Assembly (NCBI GenBank): GCA_034008185.1
Contig: CM067081.1
Span: 31,246,806 to 31,310,805 of the forward strand
Direction: 5' to 3'
Length of the DNA stretch: 64,000 nt
Origin: Gorsachius magnificus
Taxonomy: Eukaryota > Chordata > Aves > Pelecaniformes > Ardeidae
Every line of letters begins with the position of its first letter. Positions within the stretch are counted from its first letter, which is position 1. Below, piece after piece: positions 26,601 through 35,850 of this stretch. Below the pieces are notes generated by a model that worked only from the letters and a program-made list of their open reading frames with translations, was not told the DNA's origin and did not search any database. Position numbers and translations under genes: made by a program.

Positions 26601-29600
26601 GGTGCAGCTATTCCTTTCACCTTACGCGTTTACAAGTAAAGGCTAGTAACAAGCTCTCTTGGCTTTCATGTCAACAATTAGATTATTTTGAGGAAAACAC
26701 CCTGTAGCGGTGAATTGGAATTATACAACTTTCTTGTTCTTAAGCAGACATTTAGCAAGATGTATTTTACTGTTTACATCTAAAAATAGAATGGGTACAC
26801 TGTGTTTTGTGACCTTGGTTTAATTTTTCCGTTCTCTTTTGCCGCACATTGCCGAGCTACCTCCTGCAGCTTGCTCTGCAAATGATCTCAAATAATTTGA
26901 CCGTACGGACGGACAGTTTCCTCTTGGTACGAAGCTGAAACCATGTCTGTGGGGATGTGTCCTCTCTGTTTCGTAGCTGGGGAGTTTATAGGGCAAGAAG
27001 TGTTATGTGAAGCATTACACTATAAGCAGCACGAACTGTAGGGACTTCTGTGTGCAGTTTCCTGACACAGTAAGATTGTGCGTGACCCCAGAGTCAGTCT
27101 TAAAATTCGTAATCCAGGGTATCCAAACTCTGTAATCGCTTTTGCTCTGCTGTAGTCCCAGAGGGTGGTGATGCCTGGTTATTAATTGTAAGGAAACAAG
27201 GTCAGATTCTCTAATCAAGTGATTTTGGTATTTGTTTGAAGACAGGGTATGACTTTTAATGGAGAAAAGAGCAACAGTTTCACTTTGGACAACTTGTGAA
27301 GCTTCAGAGTTGATTTTAATTCCAAGCCTTTTGCAAATAGTCACAAAACGGAACTGTGCTGAAATGGCTATTTTTAGAACTGGAATTTTAATACGAGTAC
27401 TCTATTTTGATCTCTGTCTCTCTTGTATATCTGAATTAAGTGCTCTAGAATATGCAACCTTTCATAATAAAACCATAGGTTAAACGAAGTTCTCTCTGAA
27501 GTGTTGTAGCTTCAGTTATATGTCATTTTAGTAGAAATGTTCCAGATAGTGTTAATTATTATTCCCGTTTTCAGGGATTTATCTCTTCCTCTGTGACAAT
27601 AAAGAGTTCTCAATGTGGGGGGCTCTTTTAAAAGTTGAGTCTCATGGTGGTCCTAATCCTGGGCTTTGTGAAGCTGATTAGTTGATACTAGCAGAACTAA
27701 TTCTGTTTGCTTAGCCAAAATATAGAATAACATTTCAGGAATTCTCTGGTCCTTTAACATTCTCTCTTTACAAGTCCCTGTTGACACTGAGCAAGATTGG
27801 CAGTCAAGATGATCTTTGTTTGAATGTTCAGTTGCACAGTTTTGCAAAGTAGAAGATTATAAATAATAGAGCAGGAAGATAAACAGGATATGATGTCTTC
27901 TGTTAAACTAAGTTCTTTAATTATCTGCTCTGGTAATAGCAGTTGTAGGACCAATATGAAATGCTGGTATTTACTAGGTTTACCGCTAAAACCTTCCAGT
28001 TCTGTTTGCAGACCAGATACCTTTTACAAGAATAATGATTTAGAGTTCTTCATTTTGAGAGGCAGCCTTCAGTTATCTTCATAAGGGGGCCTAATATTCA
28101 TTGAAGGAAGATGCTCAGCACTTCAAGGTCAGGCGGTAATCAGATTATTTCTGAAAATGTGGGTCCTGTCAGTTTACTCGATCATTTTCTTCTCCTGGTC
28201 ACAACGGGGGAACTGAAGTCCAAAATTTAAAACTTCTAATGAAGACCTGTAACGGTTACTTTCCGCATCCCTGCCCATAGGCTTATGTACTACTTTTCTT
28301 AAAGGAAGCTTGTCCAGATGACTTGGGGCTTAATCACAGTCCAGATCCTGGAAGTATCCAGCCTCCGTCAGCATGGTGACCTGCTGTAGGTCAGCACGTG
28401 GGGAGCTGCATTGTGGGGCTGCTCAAGCTGAGAGCATAAACTGCCGCATTCTCAGCCAGAGCCAAACATTCGTACCCCTGAGATTTCAAGATTCGTATTC
28501 CTTAGATAAGGCACAGACTGGAAGCTGTAAAGTACATTTGGGAGCAATTTACATCCCCAAACCCTTTATTTCTCATATGGGAAACCAATGCATTAATAGC
28601 AGGATATCTATGCTCCAGGGATCTGGAGCACAAGTCTGATGAGAAGCAGCTGAGGGAACTGGGGTTGTTCAGCCTGGAGAAGAGGAGGCTGAGGGGAGAC
28701 CTTATCGCCCTCTACAGCTGCCTGAAAGGAGGCTGTCGTGAGGTGGGTGTTGGTCTCCTCCCAGGTATCAGGCGATAGGAGAAGGGGAAATAGCCTCAAG
28801 TTGTGCCAGGGGAGCTTCAGATTGGACATAACGAAAAATTTCTTCACAGGAAGGGTTGTCAGGCTGTGGAGCGGGCTGCCCAGGGAAGTGGTTGAGTCCC
28901 CATCCCTGGAGGTATTTCAGAGATGGGTAGATGGGGTGCTTAGGGCCATGGTTTACTGGTGGGATGGCAGGGTTAGGTTAACGGTTGGACCTGGTGATCT
29001 TAAAGGTCTTTTCCAACCTAAACAATTCTATGATTCTATCAAAGTTATTTGCAAATGAATTGCTTCCAGAATCCGCAGGCAGCAACAGAACAATCAGCTA
29101 TAGACGGTCCATCAAGTGCAGTGAGAGCTGCGAACTGTCTGTCTGACCCACAGCTAGATGTGTCACTGGTAAGATGTTGCAATTTGAGTGCTTGGAGCAT
29201 CTCGCAGGGAAGTGGTTATTTTAGGGTGGCCGCTCTGAAGGGATCCTTGGGAGTTGGGGCTGTTGGTGCCACTCTTGAGAAGTTTTAGGTGGCAAGTAGG
29301 CATAAAAAGGAATTATTCGAGAATATAGCTCAGGGTAATCAGAGAAAGGCGATGCGGAGGCCTGTGTAAAGATGGTGTGAATAACTGTAGATACTATACT
29401 GTCACAGGGACCATGGCCTGGCTTCTAGATCAAGGAAAACTTTGTAAAAGACTTGGGGCCTGGGAGCATTCATGCAGCATGGCAGAGGTTGCAGCTCTTT
29501 CCCTGGAGTAAAGTACCTTGAAGCAGGGACTCCTAGGAGTGACCTGAGGAAGAGGGATCCAGAGGAGACAAAAGCATAGGCAGGGATTAGGGCTCTTATG

Positions 29601-31429
29601 GCATCAGGATGCCAGGGTTTAAGAGTAGATGCTTTGCCTCACCTTTATGGAATAAAAAAAATAGTCTTACCTTCCTATCTGGGCAGAAGTACTCAGTGTG
29701 GCACTGCTGATGCGTGCCAAGCCCTGCTCCTTCCACACATTCCCCACGTGTGGCATTTTTGACACCACTCATATAACATCCCCTAACTGGGATGTACGAA
29801 GCCTAACGATGGGTCTGGTCTGAATCCTGTCCCAGGCTTTACCAGGTGTTGTTTCTGGGGGCAAGGGGCTGTAACGCAGCCCCCCAGGACAGTGTGTGCG
29901 TGTTCCCCATCACGTAACGCAGCAGCTCCCTTGCGTGGCTGGACGTGGCCCAGGTTTTCGTGTGGGCTCAATCTCAACGGACATAAACGAACCTGCAGAA
30001 GAGCCCCAGGTCTGGAGCCAGCGGCCCCAGGGCCGGGCAAGTGGCAGTGCCACCTGTGCTCAGCCAGACAACGTGCCATTCTGTACTGTCAGCAGATGTT
30101 TGTTTTCATTCTGGTTTGAACAGGCTTGGAGGGCAACTGGACGTTTTCCAGTCCTGTCCACCCTTAATTTCTTCTCGCCGGGTAGAGAATAACTCGAGTT
30201 ATTTATGTCATTGCACAAGTGCTCAGGCAGTGTTTTGTTGACCAGCCAAGGCAACCTCGGTGCGAGCCAGATGTGGGAGCTCCTCCCCGGGGCTGTGCTG
30301 TGCCTGTGTTCCCACCGCCAACCCCCCGCCCCGTCTGCCCCTCCTGACTGACATCTGCAGACCCCACATCTCCCCAGCACCCTGAGGTCCCTGGGAAGAC
30401 CTTGTCACCACTCGCCTTTACAACCAGCCTTAAGTTTCCTGTCGTCAGCTGGTGCCTAAGGCAGAGAAAAGGTTGAAGGAACAGCGTCGTGGCGTAGTGG
30501 GTTGTTGCTCAGAGCTGGAAAACTCTGCAGCTTTAGGCATTACAGGAGGAAAAATCAGAGCACGGCTAGGCTTATCCTTAAAGACTACTATTTGAGAAGA
30601 CCAGTAAGCCCACGGCGCTGGGCTGGCTGCACCAGGTGAGTGTCTGCATCTTCACGTCACCTCCCTGCATCGCCACCCTCCTCTGCTGGGCGAGGGCGGC
30701 GCAGGTGCCAGGCGCACTATGGGACTCCTGCTCCCAACGCTGGAAACTTCCATGCTCTCATGAATGGATTAGGCAGAGGGAAGTGGAGCCTCTGACGTAT
30801 TTTTCTGAACAAAAACAAAGCTGGCAAGCCTAATTTTAGGCCTGGTTTAGGATGGACTTGATATCAATACTGACGCTATAGCTTTTCTGTTCTCCTGATA
30901 ATTGATTTCTGTGTATTTAAGTCTTGTATGTGGAAGAGGCTGAGAACTGATGGGTCGATCTCAACAGCTGGGTTTACAGTCAAACACTTTTATCAACAAA
31001 GAGCAAAATTAAAGGGAAGCGATACCACACACAGGCATAGCTGTGCTGCAGTTTGCTGTTGAACCAACACATTTGTAGCTCCTCTCTCTCTGTCTTGGGA
31101 CAAGGTGTGTAGAGGCAGTGTCTGCCGGCCAGCCTTCAGCTGACTTGTTAGAAAATAACTTACAGAGATGTTGTGACTGATGTTCCTCTCTCTCTCTTTT
31201 TTTTTTTTTTTTTGGTGTCTCGCTGTGCCTGGTTTTGTTTGTGTGTTAGGTTTTTGTGGCTAGTCCAAACAAAACACATCCTATTGTGGAGATCCTGTTG
31301 AAAAACCAACCCAAGCTAATTGAGTTTCTGAGCAACTTCCAGAAAGAGAGGACGGATGACGAACAATTCACTGATGAGAAGAACTATCTGATTAAGCAAA
31401 TCCGAGACTTGAAAAAGCCAACGGCATGA
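3377..31429 (+). CDS. CAB39L: CAB39L (MO25-beta), 3' seven coding exons
   Basis: Calcium-binding protein 39-like is a cytoplasmic helical-repeat (armadillo/HEAT-like) scaffold that binds STRAD pseudokinase and locks LKB1 (STK11) in its active form; it also activates some STE20-family kinases. Joining 3377-3541, 11335-11453, 17279-17447, 20923-20982, 22586-22651, 23341-23484 and 31250-31429 gives 903 nt in one open frame: 300 residues plus TGA. All junctions are GT-AG and all phases match. The family is about 337-341 residues, so about 37 N-terminal residues lie on exons before the window. Signatures such as [30 protein letters not shown] and [16 protein letters not shown] identify the MO25 family. 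[21 protein letters not shown] and [12 protein letters not shown] fit the L paralogue better than CAB39. No frameshift or early stop is present. The gene converges on CDADC1. The name comes from remembered family sequences, not a search. Confidence 0.96.
4139..4193. repeat. AT-rich low-complexity stretch
   Basis: About 55 bases made almost entirely of alternating TA/AT steps (TATATGTATACATATTA..., TATATTTATATATAAAATTA). It is partly self-complementary. Simple sequence with no further function visible. Confidence 0.8.
4995..5063. repeat. Poly-A (25) and poly-T (18) pair
   Basis: A run of 25 A (4995-5019) and a run of 18 T (5046-5063) are separated by 26 bases of A/C-rich sequence. As RNA the pair could fold into a short A-U hairpin. 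Run lengths may be affected by sequencing slippage. Confidence 0.9.
6697..8547 (-). CDS. CR1 ORF2, reverse transcriptase part
   Basis: Continues ORF2 in frame directly after the TAA at 8550-8548: 63 linker codons ([17 protein letters not shown]...), then 553 codons from the Met at 8358 to the stop at 6697. The reverse transcriptase copies CR1 RNA at the nicked target. Motifs counted from that Met: [15 protein letters not shown] (72-86), LTPLFKKG-type motif (116-122), [20 protein letters not shown] (128-147), A motif [13 protein letters not shown] (199-211), B motif [20 protein letters not shown] (256-275) and C motif FADD (287-290). The C-terminal part has [33 protein letters not shown] and [20 protein letters not shown]. 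No frameshift was found. Confidence 0.93.
   Translation of the reverse strand, partial: QLWKKGQATQEEYRDLVRSCREEIRKAKAQLEFNLATVIRDNKKSFYKYVNSKKRARENLHPLVDARGNIATKDEEKAEILNAFFASVFNGPTSYPQGTQPPELEDGDREWNEPPIIQEEAVFDLLCHLDIHKSMGPDGIHPRVLKELAEELAKPLSIIYQQSWRTGEVPDDWRLANVTPLFKKGRKEDPGKYRPVSLTSVPGKIMERFILRVLTRHMEDNWGIRPSQHGFTKGKSCLTNLISFYDQVTRLVDEGKAVDAIYLDFSKAFDTVSHSILVEKLAVHGLDGCTLRWVKNWLHGRAQRVVVNGAKSSWRPVTSGVPQGSVLGPVLFNIFINDLDEGIECALSKFADDTKLGGSVDLLEGRRALQRDLDRLDRWAEAKCMRFNKAKCRVLHLGHNNPMQRYRLGEEWLESCLVEKDLGVLIDSRLNMSQQCAQVAKKANGILACIRNSVASRSREVIVPLYSVLVRLHLEYCVQFWAPHYKKDVALLEQVQRRATKLVRGLEHKSYEERLRELGLFSLEKRRLRGDLIALYNSLKGGCSEVGVGLFSLVTDDRTRGNGLKLRQGRFRLDIRKNFFTERVVRLWNGLPREVVESSSLEVFKRRIDEVLRDMV
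8548..9489 (-). CDS. CR1 ORF2, endonuclease part (ends at in-frame stop)
   Basis: Apurinic-like endonuclease domain of the CR1 ORF2 protein, which nicks the target DNA to prime reverse transcription. The frame is 313 residues from ATG at 9489 to TAA at 8550-8548. Visible catalytic motifs: TNARSMGNK (residues 15-23), ITETWWD (41-47), DGGVALYVR (71-79), VCYRPPD (113-119), LVGDFNFPD (143-151, Asp and Asn of the active site) and [10 protein letters not shown] (211-220, the SDH motif). All look intact. The TAA lies in the linker between endonuclease and reverse transcriptase; the next codons (CAG CTC TGG AAG AAG) continue in the same frame, so this is a nonsense change and not a true end. The start could also lie upstream of the first ATG used here. 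Confidence 0.93.
   Translation of the reverse strand: MLGVKPTAQLKCIYTNARSMGNKREELEAIVRQDGYDVVAITETWWDASHDWSAAMDGYKLFRRDRQGRRDGGVALYVRECLDCTELDACGEAECLWVRMRGKANKKDILLGVCYRPPDQDEDVDEEFYKRLAGVSQSRALVLVGDFNFPDICWKYNTAERKQSRRFLQCVEDNFLTQLVSEPTRGSALLDLLFTNREGLVGEVVVGNHLGLSDHEMVEFSIFGEVRKGVSKTATMDFRRADFDLLRTLVGRVPWEIVLKGKGVQEGWVFFKEEVLKAQEQAVPMCRKTNRRGRRPAWLDRGLLVRLREKRRA
9552..9920 (-). pseudogene. CR1 ORF1 remnant, esterase-like C terminus
   Basis: The C-terminal part of the CR1 ORF1 protein, known to contain an SGNH-hydrolase (esterase) domain in many CR1 elements. Visible segments: [55 protein letters not shown] and [20 protein letters not shown], ending LVERALN and a stop at 9552. The N terminus and any PHD-like part are missing. 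At the end of the domain the usual Asp-Gly-x-His is Asp-Gly-Ala-Gln, so the expected catalytic His is replaced. The open frame runs to 9974, but sequence above about 9920 does not resemble CR1. Confidence 0.8.
11335..11453 (+). CDS. CAB39L: CAB39L coding exon 2 of 7 in window
   Basis: Acceptor TTTAACAG before 11335. The 119 nt read [16 protein letters not shown] through [13 protein letters not shown] and end with two bases of a Gly codon. The donor is GTGGGT, weaker than the other donors of this gene. The Gly codon is completed by the A at 17279. The SAHPH stretch separates CAB39L from CAB39. Confidence 0.96.
11454..17278 (+). other. CAB39L: CAB39L intron
   Basis: A 5.8-kb intron. It contains a short CR1 tail (13981-14296) and a pair of related ~50-bp T/C-rich stretches (12616-12668 and 13243-13288). 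Otherwise it is unique sequence with no exon signal that I can support. Confidence 0.8.
13981..14296 (+). mobile_element. CR1 LINE 3'-end fragment
   Basis: About 315 bp of CR1 3' end, sense to CAB39L. It starts in the GGLFSQV...[10 protein letters not shown] coding tail, passes [20 protein letters not shown] and ends with the GGTTGGACTTGATGATCTTA block and ATTCTATGATTCTAT. It matches the tail of the 6.6-9.9 kb copy with scattered substitutions. Confidence 0.93.
17279..17447 (+). CDS. CAB39L: CAB39L coding exon 3 of 7 in window
   Basis: The acceptor follows a pyrimidine tract ending TTCTTCAG; donor GTAAGT. The 169 nt encode [20 protein letters not shown] through [14 protein letters not shown] (56 residues after the split Gly). 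The exon ends on a complete Lys codon. It is the most conserved stretch of the gene here. Confidence 0.97.
17448..20922 (+). other. CAB39L: CAB39L intron
   Basis: A 3.5-kb intron. Apart from the (CA)17 microsatellite near its 3' end I see only unique, AT-leaning sequence and no coding signal. Confidence 0.8.
20589..20622. repeat. (AC)17 microsatellite
   Basis: 34 bases of uninterrupted AC dinucleotide in the intron before the exon at 20923. Likely length-polymorphic. Confidence 0.97.
20923..20982 (+). CDS. CAB39L: CAB39L coding exon 4 of 7 in window
   Basis: Acceptor CTTCCTCAG, donor GTGAGT. The exon is 60 nt and encodes 20 residues, [20 protein letters not shown], in phase 0. Position 20 is Ala, where I recall Thr in human CAB39L and Arg in human CAB39. 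Confidence 0.95.
21284..21344. repeat. Short tandem duplication, GTAT-rich
   Basis: The phrase ATGTATAGATCATGGGG occurs twice (ending at 21310 and 21343), each preceded by GTAT repeats. This is a local slippage-type duplication inside a CAB39L intron. Confidence 0.85.
22319..22432. repeat. ~115-bp intronic repeat, copy 1
   Basis: Runs from CCTAGTTGGCTCGCG to CACTGCATGATAACCAG and shares with 23091-23207 the blocks GTTACAYCCAGYCCA, ATCCCTCTCT, AGTATTTRGAAGA and CACTGCATGRTAAC. It ends about 155 bp before the exon at 22586. I cannot name the family. It may be an old dispersed repeat or a local duplication. Confidence 0.7.
22586..22651 (+). CDS. CAB39L: CAB39L coding exon 5 of 7 in window
   Basis: Acceptor TTACTCTAG, donor GTAAAA. 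The exon is 66 nt and encodes 22 residues, starting [12 protein letters not shown] and ending YVTKRQSLK. The first residues (IFEDYEKLL) match CAB39L rather than CAB39 (which I recall as FFSEYEKLL). Confidence 0.95.
22652..23340 (+). other. CAB39L: CAB39L intron with repeat copy 2
   Basis: A 0.7-kb intron containing the second copy of the ~115-bp repeat. The remainder is unique. Confidence 0.8.
23091..23207. repeat. ~115-bp intronic repeat, copy 2
   Basis: A diverged direct copy of 22319-22432, in the same orientation and about 770 bp downstream, in the next intron. It ends about 133 bp before the exon at 23341. The exon between the two copies (22586-22651) is not duplicated. Confidence 0.7.
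23341..23484 (+). CDS. CAB39L: CAB39L coding exon 6 of 7 in window
   Basis: Acceptor TTCTCTGCAG, donor GTGAGC. The exon is 144 nt and encodes 48 residues from [20 protein letters not shown] to [11 protein letters not shown]. It covers C-terminal helical repeats on the partner-binding side of the MO25 fold. Confidence 0.97.
23485..31249 (+). other. CAB39L: CAB39L last intron
   Basis: A 7.8-kb intron. It holds a CR1 fragment (28616-29040), and its 29.7-30.8 kb part is GC-richer, giving overlapping open frames on both strands that resemble no protein I know. A long T run precedes the terminal exon. Confidence 0.8.
28616..29040 (+). mobile_element. CR1 LINE 3' fragment
   Basis: About 425 bp, sense to CAB39L. 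It starts at the CR1 coding tail ([24 protein letters not shown], preceded by CTGGAGCACAAGTC) and ends with CCAACCTAAACAATTCTATG and ATTCTATC. The frame is broken by small deletions (for example in CTCTTCTCC, now CTCCTCCC, near 28757). Confidence 0.92.
31250..31429 (+). CDS. CAB39L: CAB39L terminal coding exon
   Basis: Acceptor GTGTGTTAG lies behind a long T-rich tract (about 31190-31213). The exon encodes 59 residues, [20 protein letters not shown] through [15 protein letters not shown], then TGA at 31427-31429. The length and C terminus agree with CAB39L. The 3' UTR follows directly. Confidence 0.97.
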   Translation, partial: VFVASPNKTHPIVEILLKNQPKLIEFLSNFQKERTDDEQFTDEKNYLIKQIRDLKKPTA

Positions 31430-32231
31430 AGAACGCCTCTCGTTTTCCACTGTAGGCATTAATCTCATTTAAGTCCCTCTGTGTCCCTTAAACACCACAA
31501 TAGTGCTTGAGAAGGCACAGCAAGTGCCTGGTTTTTATTTTGTCTTTGTTCCTAGATGTCAAGAATATAGGGGTTTTACATGAAAACTAAAAAAAAAAAC
31601 CAACCAAAAACCTAGAATAATATATTATTTTTAATCAAGACTATAATTATTTATGTCGGTTTAGAATCTCTCTGTAATAGAAGCTGGTTTGATGGATTTT
31701 CATTTGTGCTCAAGAAGAATGAACCTCTTTGCTTAACTTTATCAGCAAACTCAAGCTGTTGGTGAGTGCACAGAGTAGGTGTTCTGCAGACCATAATGTT
31801 GTTCCTTTGCACCTGTAGTCATGACTTTGTTCTAGTGCTGTGCACACACAAGACTGTGAAAGAGTACGTTCGTCTCTGGAGTTAGCTGCACTTACAGATT
31901 GGGTTATTTAGTCAAAACAGTGGGAGATGAAAGTGCAGCAAAGGTCACGTTTTTTGCTTTATTTTTGGGTTCTTTCATTTTACTTTTTCCCTAGATCAGA
32001 GGGGTTTCTGTTCAGTGCTAGGGAATGGATGAAGATGTCAGCCAGATGAGCTGTTTCTGCCTGCCTCCAGTTTTCCTGTACGTGACCTACCTTGTGCTAG
32101 AGCACAGGCCAATCCCACTGGTTCCCACATAAACTGGTGAGGAGCAGCCCCAGGTACGTGGTGCCCGTGTACCCCTCAATGGGAAGAAGGCAAGAGCAAC
32201 CCCCCTCCGTCACGGCCCATGCTGTATTACT

Positions 32232-32237
32232 AATAAA
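32232..32237 (+). terminator. Candidate polyadenylation signal, proximal
   Basis: AATAAA in ATTACTAATAAAGTC, about 800 nt after the CAB39L stop. Use is not shown. Confidence 0.35.
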
Positions 32238-33112
32238 GTCATCCTGCACCCAACCAAAATCAGCGAGAAGTCTGTCCCCAGTTTCAGTGGGAATAATACC
32301 GGGTGATGGCCAGAGCTACCCGGCTGAATCATGCCAAGCGCTGAGCCCCAGCCCCAATGCGAGAGGAGGGTGCTCAGTGTCTTCCCATCCAGATTCAAAT
32401 CCCGGCTGTGCGAGGTGGGGTCGAGCCAAATTCAGCAAGGGGATGCTGAAATGGCCTCAGCCTGAACCGCTGAGTGGCCCAGGGTCCCTGAGCTTGCAGG
32501 TGCTCTCAAAGCTGAGAGCATTTATTGAACACCTAAATCGGGCATGGGAGGCCATGTAGCAGCCCCAAGCACTGAAGGCTACTTGTGGTCTGGCGTGTTC
32601 TATCGTTGTTCATCCCGATGTGAATTCAGGTTCTGTGTTGAAGTTGTAGAAGGGGAAATCATTGCACTGCTAATGTTTTAAGTTTAATAAGCTCTGTGGT
32701 CCAAACAGTGCTTCTCCCAGTTGTGTTTGAAGAGTTTTTGGGGTCTTTAGTTTTCTGGCAGGAAATGAAAATGTTACTCTGATGCTTTATTAGGAAGTGG
32801 AGTTTGAGAGCAGGGAGTGGAAATTTCTTGAATTTTTCTGGACAGCCTAAGTTCTGAGTTTTCCTATTTGTTGTAAGACAGTCATCTAGCTAAAACTCTA
32901 GGTAATGCTTCAGATAAAAAGGTGACACTGAATTGTAAAAACAGAACAAGACTTTTTCCTTCATAAACCCGTTGTATATTGGGGTGACTGATTCTTTAAT
33001 TTATGTGCTTTAGAAAAGGGATGAAACGGAACAGATTGTGGACTCGTGTTTTTTTCAGATGTCAGATATACACAACAAATGTACATCTTAGTTGCCTGGA
33101 ATTTAAAAAAAA

Positions 33113-33118
33113 AATAAA
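33113..33118 (+). terminator. Candidate polyadenylation signal, distal
   Basis: AATAAA directly after an A-rich run and about 1.68 kb past the CAB39L stop. T-rich sequence follows at 33155-33180, as expected for a downstream element. Confidence 0.4.
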
Positions 33119-33140
33119 ATTACAAGCTATTAAAGGCATG

Positions 33141-35440
33141 ATTACTGATCACCCTTTATTTCTCTCTCTTGTTTTTTTCCCTTTGCCTTTCTGGATACCC
33201 AGACTCCGCGCAGTGCTAAATTCTTTCTCTCCTTTGCCAACTGGTTTCAGCAGATGGAGGGGGGGGGAGAGAGAGAGATGAGCACTTCCTTCAGAGCGAA
33301 TGCATTCTGCAAGCATCACATCTGCAGCCCTGGCTGGCAGGGGGCCTGGCAACCCAGGCTGCAGCCCAGCTTAGCCTGGCTGTGGTCTTTACCCCCAGCC
33401 CCATGGGCAGCACTCGCTCTCGGTGGTAGCTTGTGGGTCGATAAAGGACTGCATCTCCAGGATCACAGTCTGCAGAGCTCATTGTTCAGGTCTGATCCTG
33501 TGAGATACGGAGCCTGAAACCAAAGGGCGCTTGGCTGTGCTCTGAGCTCCCGGGGTGGGGCTGTCTCCAGGGCTGGATTAACAGAGACACATGTGTCCAT
33601 TGCCTCAGCTGCTGGAGTCACTTGAGAACATCAGGCTTCCAGCCCGCGCTCGGAAGAAATGTCTAATTGTGTATGGCTGGGGAATGCCAGCCCTTGACAA
33701 CATGAGTGCAACCCATGCAGAGGTGACCCGTGCATCTGTGACAATGAAAAGGGTGGTCAGCACAGTCCTGACGCAGAAGAGCAGTTGAAGACATCAAAAC
33801 CTGGCTGTAATACGAGGAGTGAGGTTACACCCACCCACCCCCCCCCGCCCCCGGTGTTTGCGTAGGCAGAAATGCAGCAGGCCAACAAGGAGCAGCGATG
33901 GGCCCCATCCCTGCAAAGGCAGCCTTTTCCAGGGTGAGCAGCCAGCAGGCCACAGGGGAAAGTGGTTAAGGAGGGCTTGCGAAAGCGGGCTGTGTGTGCA
34001 TGTGTGTCTGCAGGACAGGGGAAAAAAAAAAAGGAGCAGTGAAATGATGTGCCAGGCCCCTTGCAGCTTATCATACAGGAAGCTGATCCTGAAGTAAATA
34101 TTGCCAACACACCCCAAAGTAATTGAGTCTTCCCCAAGCTCAACTTGCTTAGCTCTTTGAAAGAAGGAAAGGAAAAGAAATTGTGAAGATGAAATCAAGC
34201 ACCACAATATTTCACAGCAGGTGGGGACACAGCCCTACTTAAATGAAAATGAGATCTTTTCTAATGCAACTTAGAAATAACGACTGAACTTCCAGTTTCC
34301 CTTGGTGCATTCAGTCAAGGTGGTTCTTCTGTCTAAGTGACTGCTCCCACCAGGAACTCACAATTTCTTTGAAATTAATATCTGGGCGAGCCGTGTGATT
34401 GCAGGACACAGTTCACCAGGGTGAGTACAGGGAAGAAGATTGTAGTCCGAAAAGAGAAAGAAGCTGGAGGAGGCTTGTGCTGCAGCCTTTCCATTCCAAT
34501 CCCCACCCAGCATTCAGGAGGGTTTGGATCGTACGAATGAATCTCTGCCAAGATGCGATGTATGATCCTGCGCATAAAAGCTTATTTGATACAGCAGAGT
34601 GCCAGGAATCTTTGAACCATAAGCTTCTGGTCCTGGGATTTGGGCAGCTTGTGCCACTAAGCAGAATCCATTCAGAAGCGGCAACAGCCTCCCCCGTCTG
34701 TAATGGCATGTATGCCAGCAGGTGTGAACCCGGCGGGAGGATGCAGGACTCTGGCCTTCAAGAAACGTGGGCGTTAAGACCCCTTAAGCTTCTTGATCTA
34801 CACACTCCAGGGACAAGATCAGATGAGAAGGAAAGAACGACTTGGTGTAATCTAATGATAAAAGCACTCGCATGAGGGAGAGGAGATCTGGATCCCATTT
34901 GTTCTCCTGTGTGTGCTTTACTCTTGTCTATGAAACCGGAGCAGGGCTAAGAGAACCCAGGCCTCTTTCCAAAGGGTGAAGAGATATTTGGTCAGTAGAA
35001 AAGCTTTTTTGCTGGGCCAACAAATGCTTCATTTTTTCTGTCTGGAGTAGAAGCACTTCATTCTGCAGGAAGGTGCTTCCAGCCAAAATGTTGTCTTATG
35101 CCTGGTGGTGAAGGCTGTAAGGAGGCAGAGGGGATATGGGTTTTGGTCTCTGTGACATGAAGGGGAACTGTACCTGGCTCTCCCCCTTCTTCACTCAGCA
35201 ATCTTGCATAAAAATGTAGGTTTCCGTGGCCTTCCACTGGTTTTGGACTTGCATTTTGGCACCTGCCACCTCACATGGTGTTTGCCTTGAGCATCACCTG
35301 CTGGGCTTGTACGTGCTGTCTGCAGCTGAACAGCATCAGGCAGCTGGGGACTATATAGACCATAAGGATTCATTGTGTTTACTGCCAAGCAGTGATCTGA
35401 AAGCCTGTTTCACAGCCCTTACACTGATGAACCTAAAGTG
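33141..35440. other. Intergenic, no gene seen
   Basis: Space between the convergent 3' ends of CAB39L and CDADC1. Short open frames overlap on both strands without any recognisable domain. A tRNA-SINE-like relic is possible at 34845-34925. Confidence 0.6.
34845..34925 (+). repeat. Possible tRNA-derived SINE relic
   Basis: The string TGATAAAAGCACTCGCATGA followed by GAGAGGAGATCTGGATCCCA resembles the A-box to B-box span of tRNA-derived SINEs (a GGTTAGAGCACTCGCCTGGG-type head and GACCTGGGTTCAAATCCC-type B box). The match is partial and was made by eye. Confidence 0.35.
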
Positions 35441-35850
35441 AATCATAGGATCATAGACTCCTAGGTTGGAAGGGACCTCAAGGATCATCTGGTCCAACCT
35501 TTCTGGGCAAGAGTATAGTCTAAACAAGATGGCCCAGCACCCTGTCAAGCTCGGTCTTCAAAGTGTCCAATGTGGTGGAGTCAACCGCTTCCCTGGGGAC
35601 ATTATTCCAATGGTTGGCTGTTCTCATGGTGAAAAATTTGCCTCTCGTGTCCAGTTGGAATCTCCCCAAGAGCAACTTGTGTCCATTCCCCCCTCATCCT
35701 CTCCATGTGACTCCTTGTAAAAAAGGAGTCCTCATCTTCCTTAGAGCTACGCCTTAGGTACTGGTACACAGTGATGAGATCCCCTCTGAGCCTCCTTTTC
35801 TCAAGGCTGAACAAACCCAATTCTCTCAGCCTGTCCTCGTGGGCTCAAGT
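35441..35850 (-). mobile_element. Older CR1 LINE 3' fragment
   Basis: A minus-strand CR1 tail. On the plus strand it begins AATCATAGGATCATAGACTC and AGGTTGGAAGGGACCTCAAG (3' end) and ends near 35850 in the [13 protein letters not shown] coding tail ([20 protein letters not shown] on the minus strand). Its 3' sequence (AGGGACCTCAAGGATCATCT) differs from the other copies here (AAAAGACCTTTAAGATCATC). It therefore belongs to another, probably older, CR1 subfamily. Confidence 0.9.

Larger units (their letters stand above)
31430..33140 (+). other. CAB39L: CAB39L 3' UTR (extent inferred)
   Basis: Sequence after the TGA with no further coding exon. Two canonical AATAAA signals fit a shorter (about 0.8 kb) and a longer (about 1.7 kb) 3' UTR. 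The end is inferred from the second signal, without transcript data. Confidence 0.5.

Noticed and set aside
3377..31429. Identification as CAB39 (MO25-alpha) instead of CAB39L
   Set aside because: Diagnostic positions ([41 protein letters not shown]) fit the L paralogue, and the neighbouring CDADC1 agrees with the CAB39L locus.
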